A stretch of 64,000 nt of DNA from Pampus argenteus (taxonomy: Eukaryota; Chordata; Actinopteri; Scombriformes; Stromateidae), in the NCBI GenBank assembly GCA_036937835.1, contig CM072861.1:3219001-3283000 (forward strand). Reading direction: 5' to 3'. Positions within the stretch are counted from its first letter, which is position 1. Every line of letters starts with the position of its first letter. Below are positions 1 to 28,248 of the stretch, piece after piece. The notes below the pieces were generated by a model, which saw only the letters and a list, made by a program, of their open reading frames with translations, searched no databases and was not told the DNA's origin. Both the position numbers and the translations under genes were made by a program.

Positions 1-135
1 TAAATGTTTATGTGTATGTATTACTGTAGCTTTCATAGAGGGATTGCAGAGTAAATCTGTAAACTGACGTAAGTTAGTTAACATGCTCTGATAAGATAAA
101 GTTTTGAATTAGCTCTTGTGGTTTTCTGATTTGCT
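1..135 (+). repeat. Left copy of 135-bp direct repeat around enpp6 exon 1
   Basis: Bases 1-135 recur at 1622-1756 in the same orientation with about two mismatches. The window edge cuts this copy, so the true repeat may be longer. It ends about 150 bp before the enpp6 start codon, so it probably includes promoter-proximal or 5' UTR sequence. Flanks diverge sharply at 136 and 1757. Confidence 0.85.
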
Positions 136-283
136 GTTGCACTTCAGGGCCACCGTACAACGGTGGCGTGGGTTGTACGGGTTGTACCCCACCCATCGCA
201 GTGTGGATATATATCATGCAAAAAGTTTCCTGCTCATTTCGAGCGCCACCCAGACACTGTTAGAGTACCGCTATCCTGAAGAC

Positions 284-17055
<16,772 letters not shown>

Positions 17056-17204
17056 AACATTAAACAATGCAGTGTTTATATCTAATGTTAGCTAGAAATC
17101 ACATCCTCTAAAGAATTAGAACATTAAACCATGTAGAGGTTAATGCAATGAAAAGATAGGGAAATAAATGTAATAGTGCATTTCAGAACACCAAAAAGTC
17201 GAAG

Positions 17205-17535
17205 CCTGCAGAGTTTTTTATCACTATTATTATTTTATCACTATTATTATTGTGAGTGTACAATATGTGTGTGTTGATTTGTTCTGTACATGTGACATCA
17301 TTGCACGTCTGTCCGTCCTGGGAGAGGGATCCCTCCTCTGTGGCTCTTCCTGAGGTTTCTTCCACCTTTTTTCCTGTTAAAAGGTTTTTTGGTGGGCAAG
17401 TTTTTCCTCACTAGAATCGAGGGTCTAAGGACAGAGGGTGTCACTCCCTGTACAGATTGTAAAGCCCTCTGAGACAAATTTATTTTGTGATTTTGGGCTA
17501 TATAAATAAAATTTGATTTGATTTGATTTTGATTT
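17205..17535 (+). mobile_element. LINE 3' tail with (TTTGA)n end
   Basis: The segment ends GGGCTATATAAATAAAATTT then repeated GATTT units, and contains GGAGTGACACC-type arms in reverse relation to the copy at 20673. This is a common teleost LINE/SINE tail. It starts about 150 bp after the enpp6 stop and may overlap its 3' UTR. Confidence 0.75.
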
Positions 17536-18139
17536 ACAACTTCGTCCAAATTTCCTAAATGGACTTGGAAGAAAGCCCACAACACCTTAGAAATAACTAT
17601 TCTAGATCCTGAAGACCCCTGATTTCAGAGATGGAAAAGTCCCACCTTCTCCACCTCTCAATGCCTAATAGAAATGTGTCAGTCTCTGTGGTGATGCTGA
17701 TGTTAAACGTCCAGGAGAAATGTAACAAACTGTCATTTTTGGCATTTGGCTGAGGATTTACAGTTTTGGCATAGTTCACACCTCAGCAATTTCTCTTGAT
17801 AAGCACGCATTGTCAATCAGTGCCATTTGAAAAGTTAGATGTCAGCTGGACTTCAGCTTTCTGGTGCATTGCAGTTCATTATACATTTTTGGACAGTTCT
17901 TTGTTCCTGGAAAGAGCTTTGTAATTTAAAACTAATTACAGGGAAAATACAAATTTCCACTCTGGTTAAACTTAACATATTCAGTAATTATTAATTAATG
18001 TAAACATTGATTTTCATATATGTTGAATTGTATGCTTACCTATGGCAGCGTATCTCAATTTTTCTCGGTATATGTTCAATTTGTACTACTTAAATGATCC
18101 ATTCAGTGCCAAAAGAGATGATGTAGAGATGTAGCCTAC
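17536..18139. other. Unassigned intergenic sequence
   Basis: AT-rich sequence downstream of enpp6. No open frame with recognisable domains and no structured repeat was seen. Confidence 0.6.
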
Positions 18140-18490
18140 AGTTCATATGTAAAGTATTCACAGTGCTTCACATTTTGTATTTATTTATTCCAAAATAGTT
18201 TCAATTTGATTTTTTCCTCAAAATACTAAACATAATACCTCAAAATGAGAACTTTCAAAGTTTGATGATGTGAGATTGTGAGAATTTTGCAAATGTATTA
18301 AAAAAAACAAAAATGAAGACATAACTTGAGATACATAAGTATTCCCAGCCTGTGATCAGTCCACTTGTGGTGAATTCAAATGATTGGACATGATTTGGAA
18401 AGGCACACACCTGTCTATATAAGTTCCCACAGTTAACAGTGCATGTCAGACCACAAAACAAGCATGATGTCAAAAGAATTGTTTTGAGTA
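18140..18490. mobile_element. Tc1-like element terminal fragment
   Basis: It contains AAGTATTCACAGTGCTTCAC, CAAAATACTAAACATAATAC and GGAAAGGCACACACCTGTCT with ATATAAG. These belong to the well-known fish Tc1 end region that leads to the transposase start. The coding part is absent. Confidence 0.65.
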
Positions 18491-19119
18491 ACATTCATTA
18501 TTTGAAAAGCAGCATTTGTTAGTTTTGGATTCTACTCACTGAAAAAACTCAAACTTACGCTCAAGAAAGTTTCCCATTAAGTATGTTGGTTCTTGGAATA
18601 TTCCTAGAAGATTATTTTGTAAAACCTTAACAGATCCTCTGGGTAACTTCCACAAAAATTCTCAGGTTATTTTTATGAAACAATTAAAAAACATTTGGGG
18701 AACTTTCCATAAAGGTTCTCAGAAGTGTAAAACTCAGATTCACACCTAAGTTTGATTTCATCGCCATCGCTAGAGGAGCAAGACGCTGACTAGCCAAGGA
18801 ACACGCTGTGGACTCTCAAAGTGGATCTCTTTCTCCTTCTCTCCCTCTAACTCCGGAGGTTCAGAGTAATGTGGAATGTAAGATGCTTACTTCTGGGCAG
18901 AGACAGTTAGTTGTATTTGTATTGATGAAACTTCTAAGTGCTGCATCTTTTGTCATCCATTCTGCTCAGTTAATAAGTCAATTATCACTAGTTAAAGGAC
19001 CAAAACCCAACAAAGTTTGCTGGCTCTGCTATAGTTTAGTGATATTGTGATTATCAACTGTGGTGATGATCTTTTGTGGACTCTCTCTCTCTTCACACTC
19101 TTGCCCTCTTTCCCAATCA

Positions 19120-19167
19120 CACACACACACACACAGATACGCACACACACACACACACACACACACG
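19120..19167 (+). repeat. (AC)n microsatellite
   Basis: Interrupted ACAC run with one GATACGC interruption. Confidence 0.95.
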
Positions 19168-19469
19168 CATCTCCCCTACACATGACATACACATTAAAGC
19201 TGCCTTGCCTTGCTAATGCTATTGCTATCATATGAATGTTGCCTTTCGTATGGTTGTCTTTGTACATTCAACTATAATAGTTGTTTGTACTAAATAATGT
19301 TATTGATGTGAATAAATCCTGTTATAATTGAACCTGTTATTGTTTGTGATTAGTGTGGTTATATAATTGATAGCTATTTGTTTATTTATTGAGGAAAATG
19401 ATCCGGTCTTACACATTTGTGGGTGGCAAAAGTATGCGAACTTCTAAGATTATCAATTAATTTGAGGGA

Positions 19470-19730
19470 GAAATTATAATCAGGTGTTTCAATCAATGGG
19501 ATGGGTAACATTTGGGAAACTAAAGGCCTCTCTTACAGGGGCTAATGTTCATGACTCCACCATCAGGAGAACATTGAATATCAGTGGTGTGAACTGGCAG
19601 GGTTGCAAGGAGAAAACCACTACTCTCCAAAAAGAACGCTGCTGCCCTTCTATGCTTTGCTCAAATGTTCTGTTGATGGATGAGACCGAAACCTTTTGGC
19701 TCGAAGGGTGCTATATAAATATATAAAAAA
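19470..19730 (+). pseudogene. Tc1-like transposase remnant
   Basis: The frame at 19484 reads LKASLTGANVHDSTIRRTLN, then a VNWQGCKEKT segment, and then VLLMDETETFWLEG. Order and motifs match the second HTH, linker and first catalytic Asp region of Tc1 transposase, with a deletion between them. Confidence 0.65.
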
Positions 19731-19759
19731 CAGTTCACAGCTTTTCATAAGGACACATA

Positions 19760-20640
19760 TCATATCAGTCTTGCCAGTGACATCTTGGGTCACTCAAACT
19801 GCAAAATGCTTTTTCGATGTGACTTTTAGTTTTTGAGTAATAAGAACCTTTCTGATGACCACCAACAGCACCATCTCTGCGTCCATAGTCACCCTGACTA
19901 TATGAGTCAAGGCAGATCATCAGAACAATACTTAATATCATTTCTTCTACGTCTCCTGGTCTTTGCAAGTATTTTAGTATCATGATGGCCTCACAGTATT
20001 AACAGAGCAATGTCTTCTCCTCTGAAGCCACATGCTGTTTTTCAGGAACTTTCCCATAAAACAGCCAATGGTCTTTTTTTTTTTTACCTTATGTAGGAGT
20101 CTCTGGTAGTCATAGAAGTTCCTCTGACCCTGAATGAAGCTGTCATATCTAGAATGATATGCAAGACAACAAAGAGGAAGAGAAGTACATGTTTCTCTAT
20201 CAAATAATCCCAGAAGTACAGCAGACAAATGAGTACCAGCAGCATGAAAGAAGCCATTAAAAGAAAGCAATAGTAGGCAGATTAACAACTGACATGGTTT
20301 TACAGGTGACCTTGCTATGGCCTTTGCCACTGGCTTTCTGAAGGTGTTGAGGAGGTTGAGGTACTTCCCATGGAAGTCTGGATCCACTGCAGCTGTGTCG
20401 AGATAAGTCTTCAAGTACTGTACAAACAGGAACAGGAGAGTCAGACAATGAGCCAGGTGAACATGTCTGATATGGAAAATCTCCTGTTGTGTCTATGCGT
20501 GAAAGAGCAACTGTGGACAATGTCTGAACACATTTATTGGACATTGTCGCCTTTTGTGAGTCTGCTGTAACCACTAATAAGTCTCCAGGCTGCAAGGTGC
20601 AACTCAAACCTCTGGAACCTAGTGCTGCTGCTGGTGCCAG
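19760..20640 (-). other. Unidentified minus-strand open frames, possible gene or element remnant
   Basis: A 144-codon frame (20414-19980) starts MKTYLDTAAVDPDFHGKYLN and contains TFRKPVAKAIARSP, a hydrophobic stretch (LLICLLLLSFNGFF) and a YDSFIQGQRNFYDYQRLLHK segment. That segment is followed by GTAAAA, a possible donor. A second frame (19983-19765) begins MILKYLQRPGDVEEM and is rich in Ser, Tyr and Gly. I recognise no family. It could be an unspliced piece of a real gene, an element ORF or chance. Confidence 0.25.
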
Positions 20641-20672
20641 TTAATAGTCGGTTCAACTAGTGTACCTCCTAA

Positions 20673-21190
20673 GAATCAAATCAAATCAAATCAAATTTTA
20701 TTTATATAGACCAAAATCACAAAGTACATTTGTCTCAGAGGGCTTTACAATCTGTACAGGGAGTGACACCCTCTGTCCTTAGACCCTCGATTTGAGTGAG
20801 GAAAAACTTGCCCACCAAAAAACCTTTTAACAGGGAAAAAGGTGGAAGAAACCTCAGGAAGAGCCACAGAGGAGGGATCCCTCTCCCAGGACGGACAGAC
20901 GTGCAATGATGTCACATGTACAGAACAAATCAACACACACATATTGTACACTCACAATGAATTATAATGAATTACAATGGATGATAAGAATAGGTTACAA
21001 TGAATGATGAATTATTACAGTAGCAGCAAATCATTACATAACTATAAACTGTTATGGGGATATGTCAACAATGATGATGGTGACAACACATGCAGTAGAC
21101 GCCACGCAGGACCACAGCAGCAGACACAGTCCACAAGAACCTGCTGGACGAGAGAGCACAGAAACTCCGGGGAAGAAGTTTAATGAACCA
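20673..21190 (-). mobile_element. LINE 3' tail, minus orientation
   Basis: It begins with repeated AATCA units and AAATTTTATTTATATAGACC. It has the same arms as 17205-17535 in reverse orientation, followed by GATGATGGTGACAACACATG and CACGCAGGACCACAGCAGCA. The same sequence recurs at 59762-60105. It probably belongs to one LINE family. Confidence 0.75.
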
Positions 21191-21362
21191 GCATGCTTTT
21201 CCATGGGTGTGGTATCTATGAGTTATGTGTTTTTCAGTATCTATGAGCCATGTGTTTTCACCAAAGGAATGCTAGTAAGAAAATGTCTGGGGTCATACGG
21301 TTGAGAAGAAAATATGGAGACTTTGACATTCTTTTTCAGATATATGATTACAGAATATGTGG

Positions 21363-21424
21363 TATCTATATAATGTATTTTGTGATTTTGGGCTAAAAAA
21401 TAAAATTTGATTTGATTTGATATA
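21363..21424 (+). mobile_element. Short LINE tail fragment
   Basis: It ends TAAAATTTGATTTGATTTGA, the same (TTTGA)n terminus in plus orientation, here only about 60 bp. Confidence 0.6.
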
Positions 21425-21487
21425 ATGTCCTAATAAGGAATTGGTGGGTGGGGTTGTGAAGGGGCCATGTAGCTGTAAAAACAAGAG

Positions 21488-21608
21488 AACCTCGTCCCAG
21501 CCTAGTCAAGCTAGCATGAACTGATGAAGCCTCTTGGATGAGGGGTGAAACGTCGTCAAAGACAAATAACCAAGTCCAGTTGCGTTCGATTTAATTTCCT
21601 TGAGATAA
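21488..21608 (+). mobile_element. Penelope-like tail fragment with hammerhead-like core
   Basis: It is close to 14330-14455. CTGATGA is at 21521-21527 and GAAA at 21547-21550, with a GCCTCT/GGGGT stem between them, followed by CAAGTCCAGTTGCGTTCGA and the CCTTGAGATA end. No coding part is attached. Confidence 0.65.
21521..21570 (+). ncRNA. Candidate hammerhead ribozyme core
   Basis: The core is CTGATGA, stem-loop, GAAAC. Stem III is weaker than at 14360 because the segment after GAAAC reads GTCGTCAAAGAC. It is probably a decayed copy. Confidence 0.35.
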
Positions 21609-21654
21609 CCATGAACTGGATGAATGAGAATATTCACAGGTTTACAATATAATT

Positions 21655-21735
21655 CTGATAATGCTCTGGCAGAGGTGGTTAGGGAGAGGGAAGTCTGGGC
21701 TTCCCTGCTGAAGATGCTGCCCCCGCGACCCTGCG
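21655..21735 (+). mobile_element. RTE-type LINE 3' tail remnant
   Basis: AGTCTGGGCTTCCCTGCTGA followed by GCTGCCCCCGCGACCC is the recognisable terminal phrase of fish RTE-like LINEs. The expected trailing GATGGATGGA is lost. Confidence 0.5.
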
Positions 21736-21939
21736 AAAGAAAACGAAACGAAAGTCAGTGTCCCTTAAATCCTGAAGCCCACACTACGTAGCCACAAGGC
21801 CTCCTCTCCAGGACTCTGCTCAGACTTCCCCCTCCGACTTTTACTGAAGGCATGCCAAAGATTTCATAAAGGAATATTTGGCAATATTTTACAAAAATGA
21901 TGTGATTGTGTTAAGCTCACCTCTACTACCTGAATGTTC

Positions 21940-22058
21940 TGGCCTTTTAAAAAAGAACTTAGATAGTTAGTCTTACATGGTCGGAAGCAGTTTTAAGATT
22001 TGTTTTGCAAAGGAGCAAATCTAAACCTATTTATCAATATCAGAAGAGAAAATAACTC
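21940..22058 (+). repeat. Direct-repeat copy of an inner segment of the 746-bp arm
   Basis: The segment from TGTTCTGGCCTTTTAAAAAA to the AGAAGAGAAAATAAC region repeats at 22613-22732, near the far end of the left arm, with a small indel. Partial terminal repetition of this kind fits a fragmented LTR. Confidence 0.75.
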
Positions 22059-22060
22059 CA

Positions 22061-22806
22061 TTGCTCCATTCTAAATTGGGGATTTTGTTACGTTGCAGAT
22101 AACGCAATAAGTGGTGTGTTAAGTGAATGAATGAAATAAGTTAAAGTTTATGAATAGAGTTTAAGGGGTATAAAAGGCTGAATATAAGAAGTTGATGTTG
22201 ATTCATGGATAGAATAGATAATAGTTTAACAAAGCCTGATTAGTAATGTTAGAGTGTGTTGAATGACCATATGGAGTTTATTAATCACTGCGTGAAAGCT
22301 GGCTTGTGAAAGGAATTGGTTTATTGAGAAAAAGTAACAGCCCTGGGTGCAAAGGGAAACGGTAAAAGGTAAAAGAGAAGATAAAGTTAAAAGAGAAGAT
22401 AAAGTTAAGATATGATAAAGGTAAGTATTAAGGTAAAGAGTAATAAATGTTAAAGGACATAAACGCCGCCGTTTGGCAAGACGGTTTTAGACGGGCCATA
22501 AAAACCTGAATATTTTACTAGGTAAATTTCAGGTCAGTTTGAAACTGAAAGTGTAGAGAATAATTCTTTGTAAGTTCCCCTTTGTTCAACACTGATAACG
22601 ATCAGTGTATGCTCTGGCCTTTTAAAAAAGAACTTCTTTAGATAGTCTTACATGGTCGGAAGCAGTTTTAAGATTTGTTTTGCAAAGGAGCAAATCTAAA
22701 CCTATTTATCAATATCAGAAGAGAAAATAACATCCCTAATAAAGATTCAAAAATATTTTAACATAACAGGTTTGTGGATTTAATTAGGGAATTAAAGATA
22801 AGATAA
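22061..22806 (+). repeat. Left arm of 746-bp inverted repeat (LTR-like)
   Basis: It is the reverse complement of 42232-42977. Both arms have the same length, and I saw no difference in the long segments I compared. Inside, 22086-22768 starts TGTTA and ends TAACA, has GTATAAAAGG at about 22171 and a CTAATAAAG poly(A)-type signal near the end. These are LTR-like features. No coding sequence is present. The arm ends about 1 kb before the tandem array. Confidence 0.85.
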
Positions 22807-23818
22807 GATAAGAGTTTGTATTAACTGAAGTAGAGGACAGAATGATGAATTCCACCTGAATTAAAGTAATATTTTTTCTGGTATTCATTCCAATGTTACT
22901 ACTTCTTTTGCCACCTTGTCAAATATCTGGGAAAAGGATCGAAACATGGCTTTAGATGAACATACATTGTCATGTGTTGCATGCAGTAGGTATATTTCTC
23001 ATTTTGTAGTAATAAAATAAAAGAGGATCACTTTTCATTTATTAATACATTTATCTTTCACTAATGAGGATGCATAAAATCTTGAAAACAAATTCATACT
23101 ACACTAGCTTATACCCTGTTTGCAAATATAACTATCTTGAGTCCCTTTAACGCATGCCAGCTCCCTCGTACAAAGTCTGCTAGTGTCTGACTGAGCCCAT
23201 GTGTGAATACAGCAGGTTCTTTTCTGGAGAATTCACTGCAAGCAAGTGGGTGTGTTGATTAGATTTCTATTTCATGCAACTGGATACACGGAGGAGGCCA
23301 ACTACGCTGCATTGTTTGGACTGGGCCTAAAGTCTCTGCAGTGAGGCTAGCACTAATGGGAGAGGTCTTTTCATGATTTCTAGTAAAATAAAAGCCATTT
23401 TATTTCTGGTGAAAAGCTGAAAAACATAACATTACAATAGAAGCATACTTTTTGCATATTTTTCAAAATGTCCTGCCTGCTGCACACTCTACCCTGGCGC
23501 CACCACTCACTGAAACCAAATGGAGTATTTCCAGTGGGTGAGAATGCATCTGACACAGACAATCTATTGTTGTGTGTTATATGTGTTATGGGGCAACTCC
23601 CATCAATATCCAGAAAATCAGGTTTGGACATTGGTCATATGTGAAAACAACTCACTTATTACTACCTGACAGGACAGCTACAAACAGAGCAGGGGAGGGA
23701 TTTACTGCGTCTCTACCAGACTTCAGAAACCAGCCTGCACAAAAACATGCACTGTACCTGGTGTGTAAACATCCAAGGCCATGTCAGACTTGCTCTAACT
23801 AGGCCCCATCAATTTGTT
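22807..23818. other. Spacer between left arm and tandem array
   Basis: Unassigned single-copy-looking sequence with no domain-bearing frame. It ends CTAACTAGGCCCCATCAATT just before the first array unit. Confidence 0.6.
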
Positions 23819-26064
23819 GGGGCCCATGCAGCGTAAGCTGCAGGGGAACCCATTGTTTTTCTACGTTTTCTTATTATTGGGGCCCATGCAGCGTAAGCTG
23901 CAGGGGAACCCATTGTTTTTCTACGTTTTCTTATTATTGGGGCCCATGCAGCGTAAGCTGCAGGGGAACCCATTGTTTTTCTACGTTTTCTTATTATTAT
24001 TATTATTATTATTATTATTTCTTCCGCCATGGGAGCCTATGGCAGCCCATTGAACCGTATGGTCAAAAGTTGTGAAATTTGGCACATTGATTAAGGACAG
24101 TCATATGTGTCATATCACCAAGTTACATGTTGCCAGTAAACACAGTATAGCGCCACCAATGGGTCAAAGTTTAAGGCCCATTTGTGCATGTAACTTTTGA
24201 ACCGTTAGCCCGATTTTCAAAAACAAGGCATCATTGGATTCCATGGATCATAGCGAGTCCAATGCACCCTATGACGTCAAAATGCGTCATGATAGATTTT
24301 CCGCCATCTTGGATTATGTCAAAAGTGAAACTAAACTTTCAGCGGTCGCAAATTTTGACGGATTCTCACGAAAATCGGCACAGGGCATATTCAGACCAAT
24401 ACGCACAAAAGTTATTAGGCGGATTTTTCAATTTCGACTTTGTTTGCGTGCTACAGCCAATCGAAATAAGCGGCGAAGGCGCCGATTTCGACGTGAGCCC
24501 ATATCTCGGGAACGCTTTGGCGAAACAAAACCAAATTGCATGGCATGGTTCATGGGTGCGTCCTAAGTGCAGTGAACAAATATGGTGTCATTTTGTCTCT
24601 AGGGGGCGCTATAATTAGCAAAACATTGTTTTTGCTCATATCTCCTGAAGTGTTTGTATTTGAAATGAAATTGTGATATCCACAGGTACTGCGGGTGGCC
24701 CCATTGATAGTTGATGCCAACTTGTCAGGTTAGCCAATCACTGTTGGCGGCGATGCCGCCAAACAGGAAGTTTGCTCGTATCTCGGCAACGCTTTGACTT
24801 ACGAAGACCAAATTTGGTCACGTGCATCCAGACCCGCCCCAAAGTGTGCCAATAACATTCGGTGTCATTTGTCCACTAGGAGGCGCTGTAATTAACAAAA
24901 TTGCATTATTGCTGTTTTGTCTTGATGCGTTTGGATATGACGTTAAATTTTCATGTCTGCCAATACTGTGGAAGGTCACAATTCAGCTCCTGTCCAAAAT
25001 TTTCACGTCTGCGTAACATTGCGGCTGCCATATTGGATTATGTCAAAAGTGACACTAAACTTTCAGCGGTCACAAATTTTGATGGATTCTCACGAAAATT
25101 GGCACAGAGCATATTGAGACCAATACGCACAAAAGTTATTAGACGGATTTTTCATTTTTGACTTTTTTTGCGTGCTACAGCCAATCGAAATCAGTGGCGA
25201 AGGCGCCGATTTCGGCGTGAACCCATATCCCGGGAACGCTTTGGCGAAACCAAACCAAATTGCATGGCATGCTTCCAGGGTGCGTCCTAAGTGCAGTGAA
25301 CAAATGTGGTGTCATTTTGTCTGTAGGGGGCGCTATAATTACCAAAACAGCCCATAGGACCGTATGGTAAAAAGTTGTGACATTTGGCACATTGATTGAG
25401 GGCAGTCGTACGTGTAATGTCACCAAGTTACATGTTGGCAGTGAACACAGTATAGCGTCACCAACGGGTCAACGTTTTAGGTACATTTGTGCATGTAACT
25501 TTTGAACCGTTAGCCCAATTTTCAAAAACAAGGTATCGTTGGATTCCTTGGATCGTAGCGAGTTCAATGCAGCCTATGGCGTCATAATGCGTCATGAGAA
25601 TTTTCCGCCATCTTGGATTATGTCAAAAGTGCAACTACATATTCAGCGGTCGCAAATTTTGCCGGATTCTCACGAAAATCGGCCCAGAGTATATTGAGAC
25701 CAATACGCACAAAAGTTATTAGGCGGATTTTTCGATTTCGACTTTGTTTGCGTGCTACAGCCAATCGAAATCAGTGGCGAAGGCGCCGATTTCGACGTGA
25801 GCCCGTATCTCGGGAACGCTTTGGCGAAACGAAACCAAATTTGATGCCGTGCTTTCAGGTGTTGTCCCAAGTGCAGGAAATAAATCTTGTGTCATTCTGT
25901 CACTAGGGGGCGCTGTAATCCGCAAAAATGCGTTTTTGCTTTTTTCTCTGGACGTGTTTGGATGATAAACTACATCTTCATGTATGCTACAAATTATTAG
26001 TATCATTACATTGCTTTATTGCATATTCTGCGTGGGCCCCACATTGCTGCTCGCAGCTATATTT
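23819..26064 (+). repeat. Array unit 1 (2246 bp, three leaders)
   Basis: It carries three perfect tandem 60-bp leaders (23819, 23879, 23939), then (ATT)n. The four GGGGGCGCT/GGAGGCGCT motifs end at 24610, 24887, 25334 and 25914. A 144-codon frame runs 24184-24618. Confidence 0.9.
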
Positions 26065-28248
26065 GGGGCCCATGCAGCGTAAGCTGCAGGGGAACCCATT
26101 GTTTTTCTACGTTTTCTTATTATTGGGGCCCATGCAGCGTAAGCTGCAGGGGAACCCATTGTTTTTCTACGTTTTCTTATTATTATTATTATTATTATTA
26201 TTTCTTCCGCCATGGGAGCCTATGGCAGCCCATTGAACCCAATGGTAAAAAGTTGTGAAATTTGGCACATTGATTAAGGACAGTCATATGTGTCATATCA
26301 CCAAGTTACATGTTGCCAGTAAACACAGTATAGCGCCACCAACTGGTCAAAGTTTAAGGCCCATTTGTGCATGTAACTTTTGAACCGTTAGCCCGATTTT
26401 CAAAAACAAGGCATCGTTGGATTCCTTGGATCATAGCGAGTCCAATGCACCCTATGACGTCAAAATGCGTCATGATAGATTTTCCGCCATCTTGGATTAT
26501 GTCAAAAGTGAAACAAAAGTTTCAGCGGTCGCAACTTTTGACGGATTCTCACGAAAATCGGCACAGAGCATATTCAGACCAATACGCACAAAAGTTATTA
26601 GGCGGATTTTTCAATTTCGACTTTGTTTGCGTGCTACAGCCAATCGAAATCAGCGGCGAAGGCGCCGATTTTGACGTGAGCCTGTATCTCGGGAACGCTT
26701 TGGCGAAACAAAACCAAATTGCATGGCATGCTTCATGGGTGCGTCCTAAGTGCAGTGAACAAATATGGTGTCATTTTGTCTCTAGGGGGCGCTATAATTA
26801 GCAAAACATTGTTTTTGCTCATATCTCCTGAAGTGTTTGTATTTGAAATGAAATTGTGATATCCACAGGTACTGTGGGTGGCCCCATTGATAGTTGATGC
26901 CAACTTTTCAGGTTAGCCAATCACTGTCGGCGGCGATGCCGCCAAACAGGAAGTTTGCTCATATCTCGGCAACGCTTTGACTTACGCAGACCAAATTTGG
27001 TCACGTGCATCGAGACCCGCCCTAAAGTGTGTCAATAAAATTTAGTGTCATTTGTCCACTAGGAGGCGCTGTAATTAACAAAATTGCATTATTGCTGTTT
27101 TGTCTTGATGCGTTTGGATATGACGTTAAATTTTCATGTCTGCCAATACTGTGGAAGGTCACAATTCAGGTCCTGTCCAAAATTTCCACGTCTGCGTAAC
27201 ATTGCGGCCGCCATATTGGATTATGTCAAAAGTGAAACTAAACTTTCAGCGGTCGCAAATTTTGACGGATTCTCACGAAAATCGGCGCAGAGCATATTCA
27301 GACCAATACGCACAAAAGTTATTAGGCGGATTTTTCAATTTCGACTTTGTTTGCGTGCTACAGCCAATCGAAATCAGCGGCGAAGGCGCCGATTTTGACG
27401 TGAGCCCATATCTCGGGAACGCTTTGGCGAAACAAAACCAAATTGCATGGCATGGTTCATGGGTGCGTCCTAAGTGCAGTGAACAAATATGGTGTCATTT
27501 TGTCTCTAGGGGGCGCTATAATTAGCAAAACAGCCCATAGGACCGTATGGTAAAAAGTTGTGAAATTTGGCACATTGATTGAGGACAGTCGTATATGTAA
27601 TGTCACCAAGTTACATGTTGGCAGTAAACACAGTATAGCGCCACCAACAGGTCAAAGTTTTAGGCACATTTGTACATGTAACTTTTGAACCGTTAGCCCG
27701 ATTTTCAAAAACAAGGTATCGTTGGATTCCTTGGATCGTAGCGAGTTCAATGCACCATATGTCGTCATAATGCGTCATGATCATTTTTCGGCCATCTTGG
27801 ATTTTGTTGAAACTCAAACTAAAGTTTCAGCGGTCGCCAATTTTGACGGATTCTCACGAAAATCGGCACAGAGTATATTCAGACCATTCCGCACAAAAGT
27901 TATTAGACGGATTTTTCAGTTTCAACTTTGTTTGCGTGCTACAGGCAATCGAAATCAGTGGCGAAGGCGGCGATTTCGACGTGAGCCCGTATCTCGGGAA
28001 CGCTTTGGCGAAACGAAACCAAATTTCATGCCGTGCTTTCAGATCTTGTCCCAAGTGCAGGAAATAAATCTTGGGTCATTCAGTCACTAGGGGGCGCTGT
28101 AATCCGCGAAAATGCGTTTTTGCTTTTTTCTCTTGACGTGTTTGGATGATAAACTACATTTTCATGTATGCTACAAATTATTAGTATTATTACATTACTT
28201 TATTGCATATTCTGCGTGGGCCCCACATTGCTGCTCGCAGCTATATTT
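26065..28248 (+). repeat. Array unit 2 (2184 bp, two leaders)
   Basis: It has two 60-bp leaders and four module-end motifs, near 26793, 27070, 27516 and 28097. The 144-codon frame is at 26367-26801. Confidence 0.9.

Noticed and set aside
23819..23998. Three perfect 60-bp tandem copies resembling a CRISPR-like or minisatellite locus
   Set aside because: There are no unique spacers. The copies are contiguous and correspond to the leader module of the array units in a eukaryotic context.
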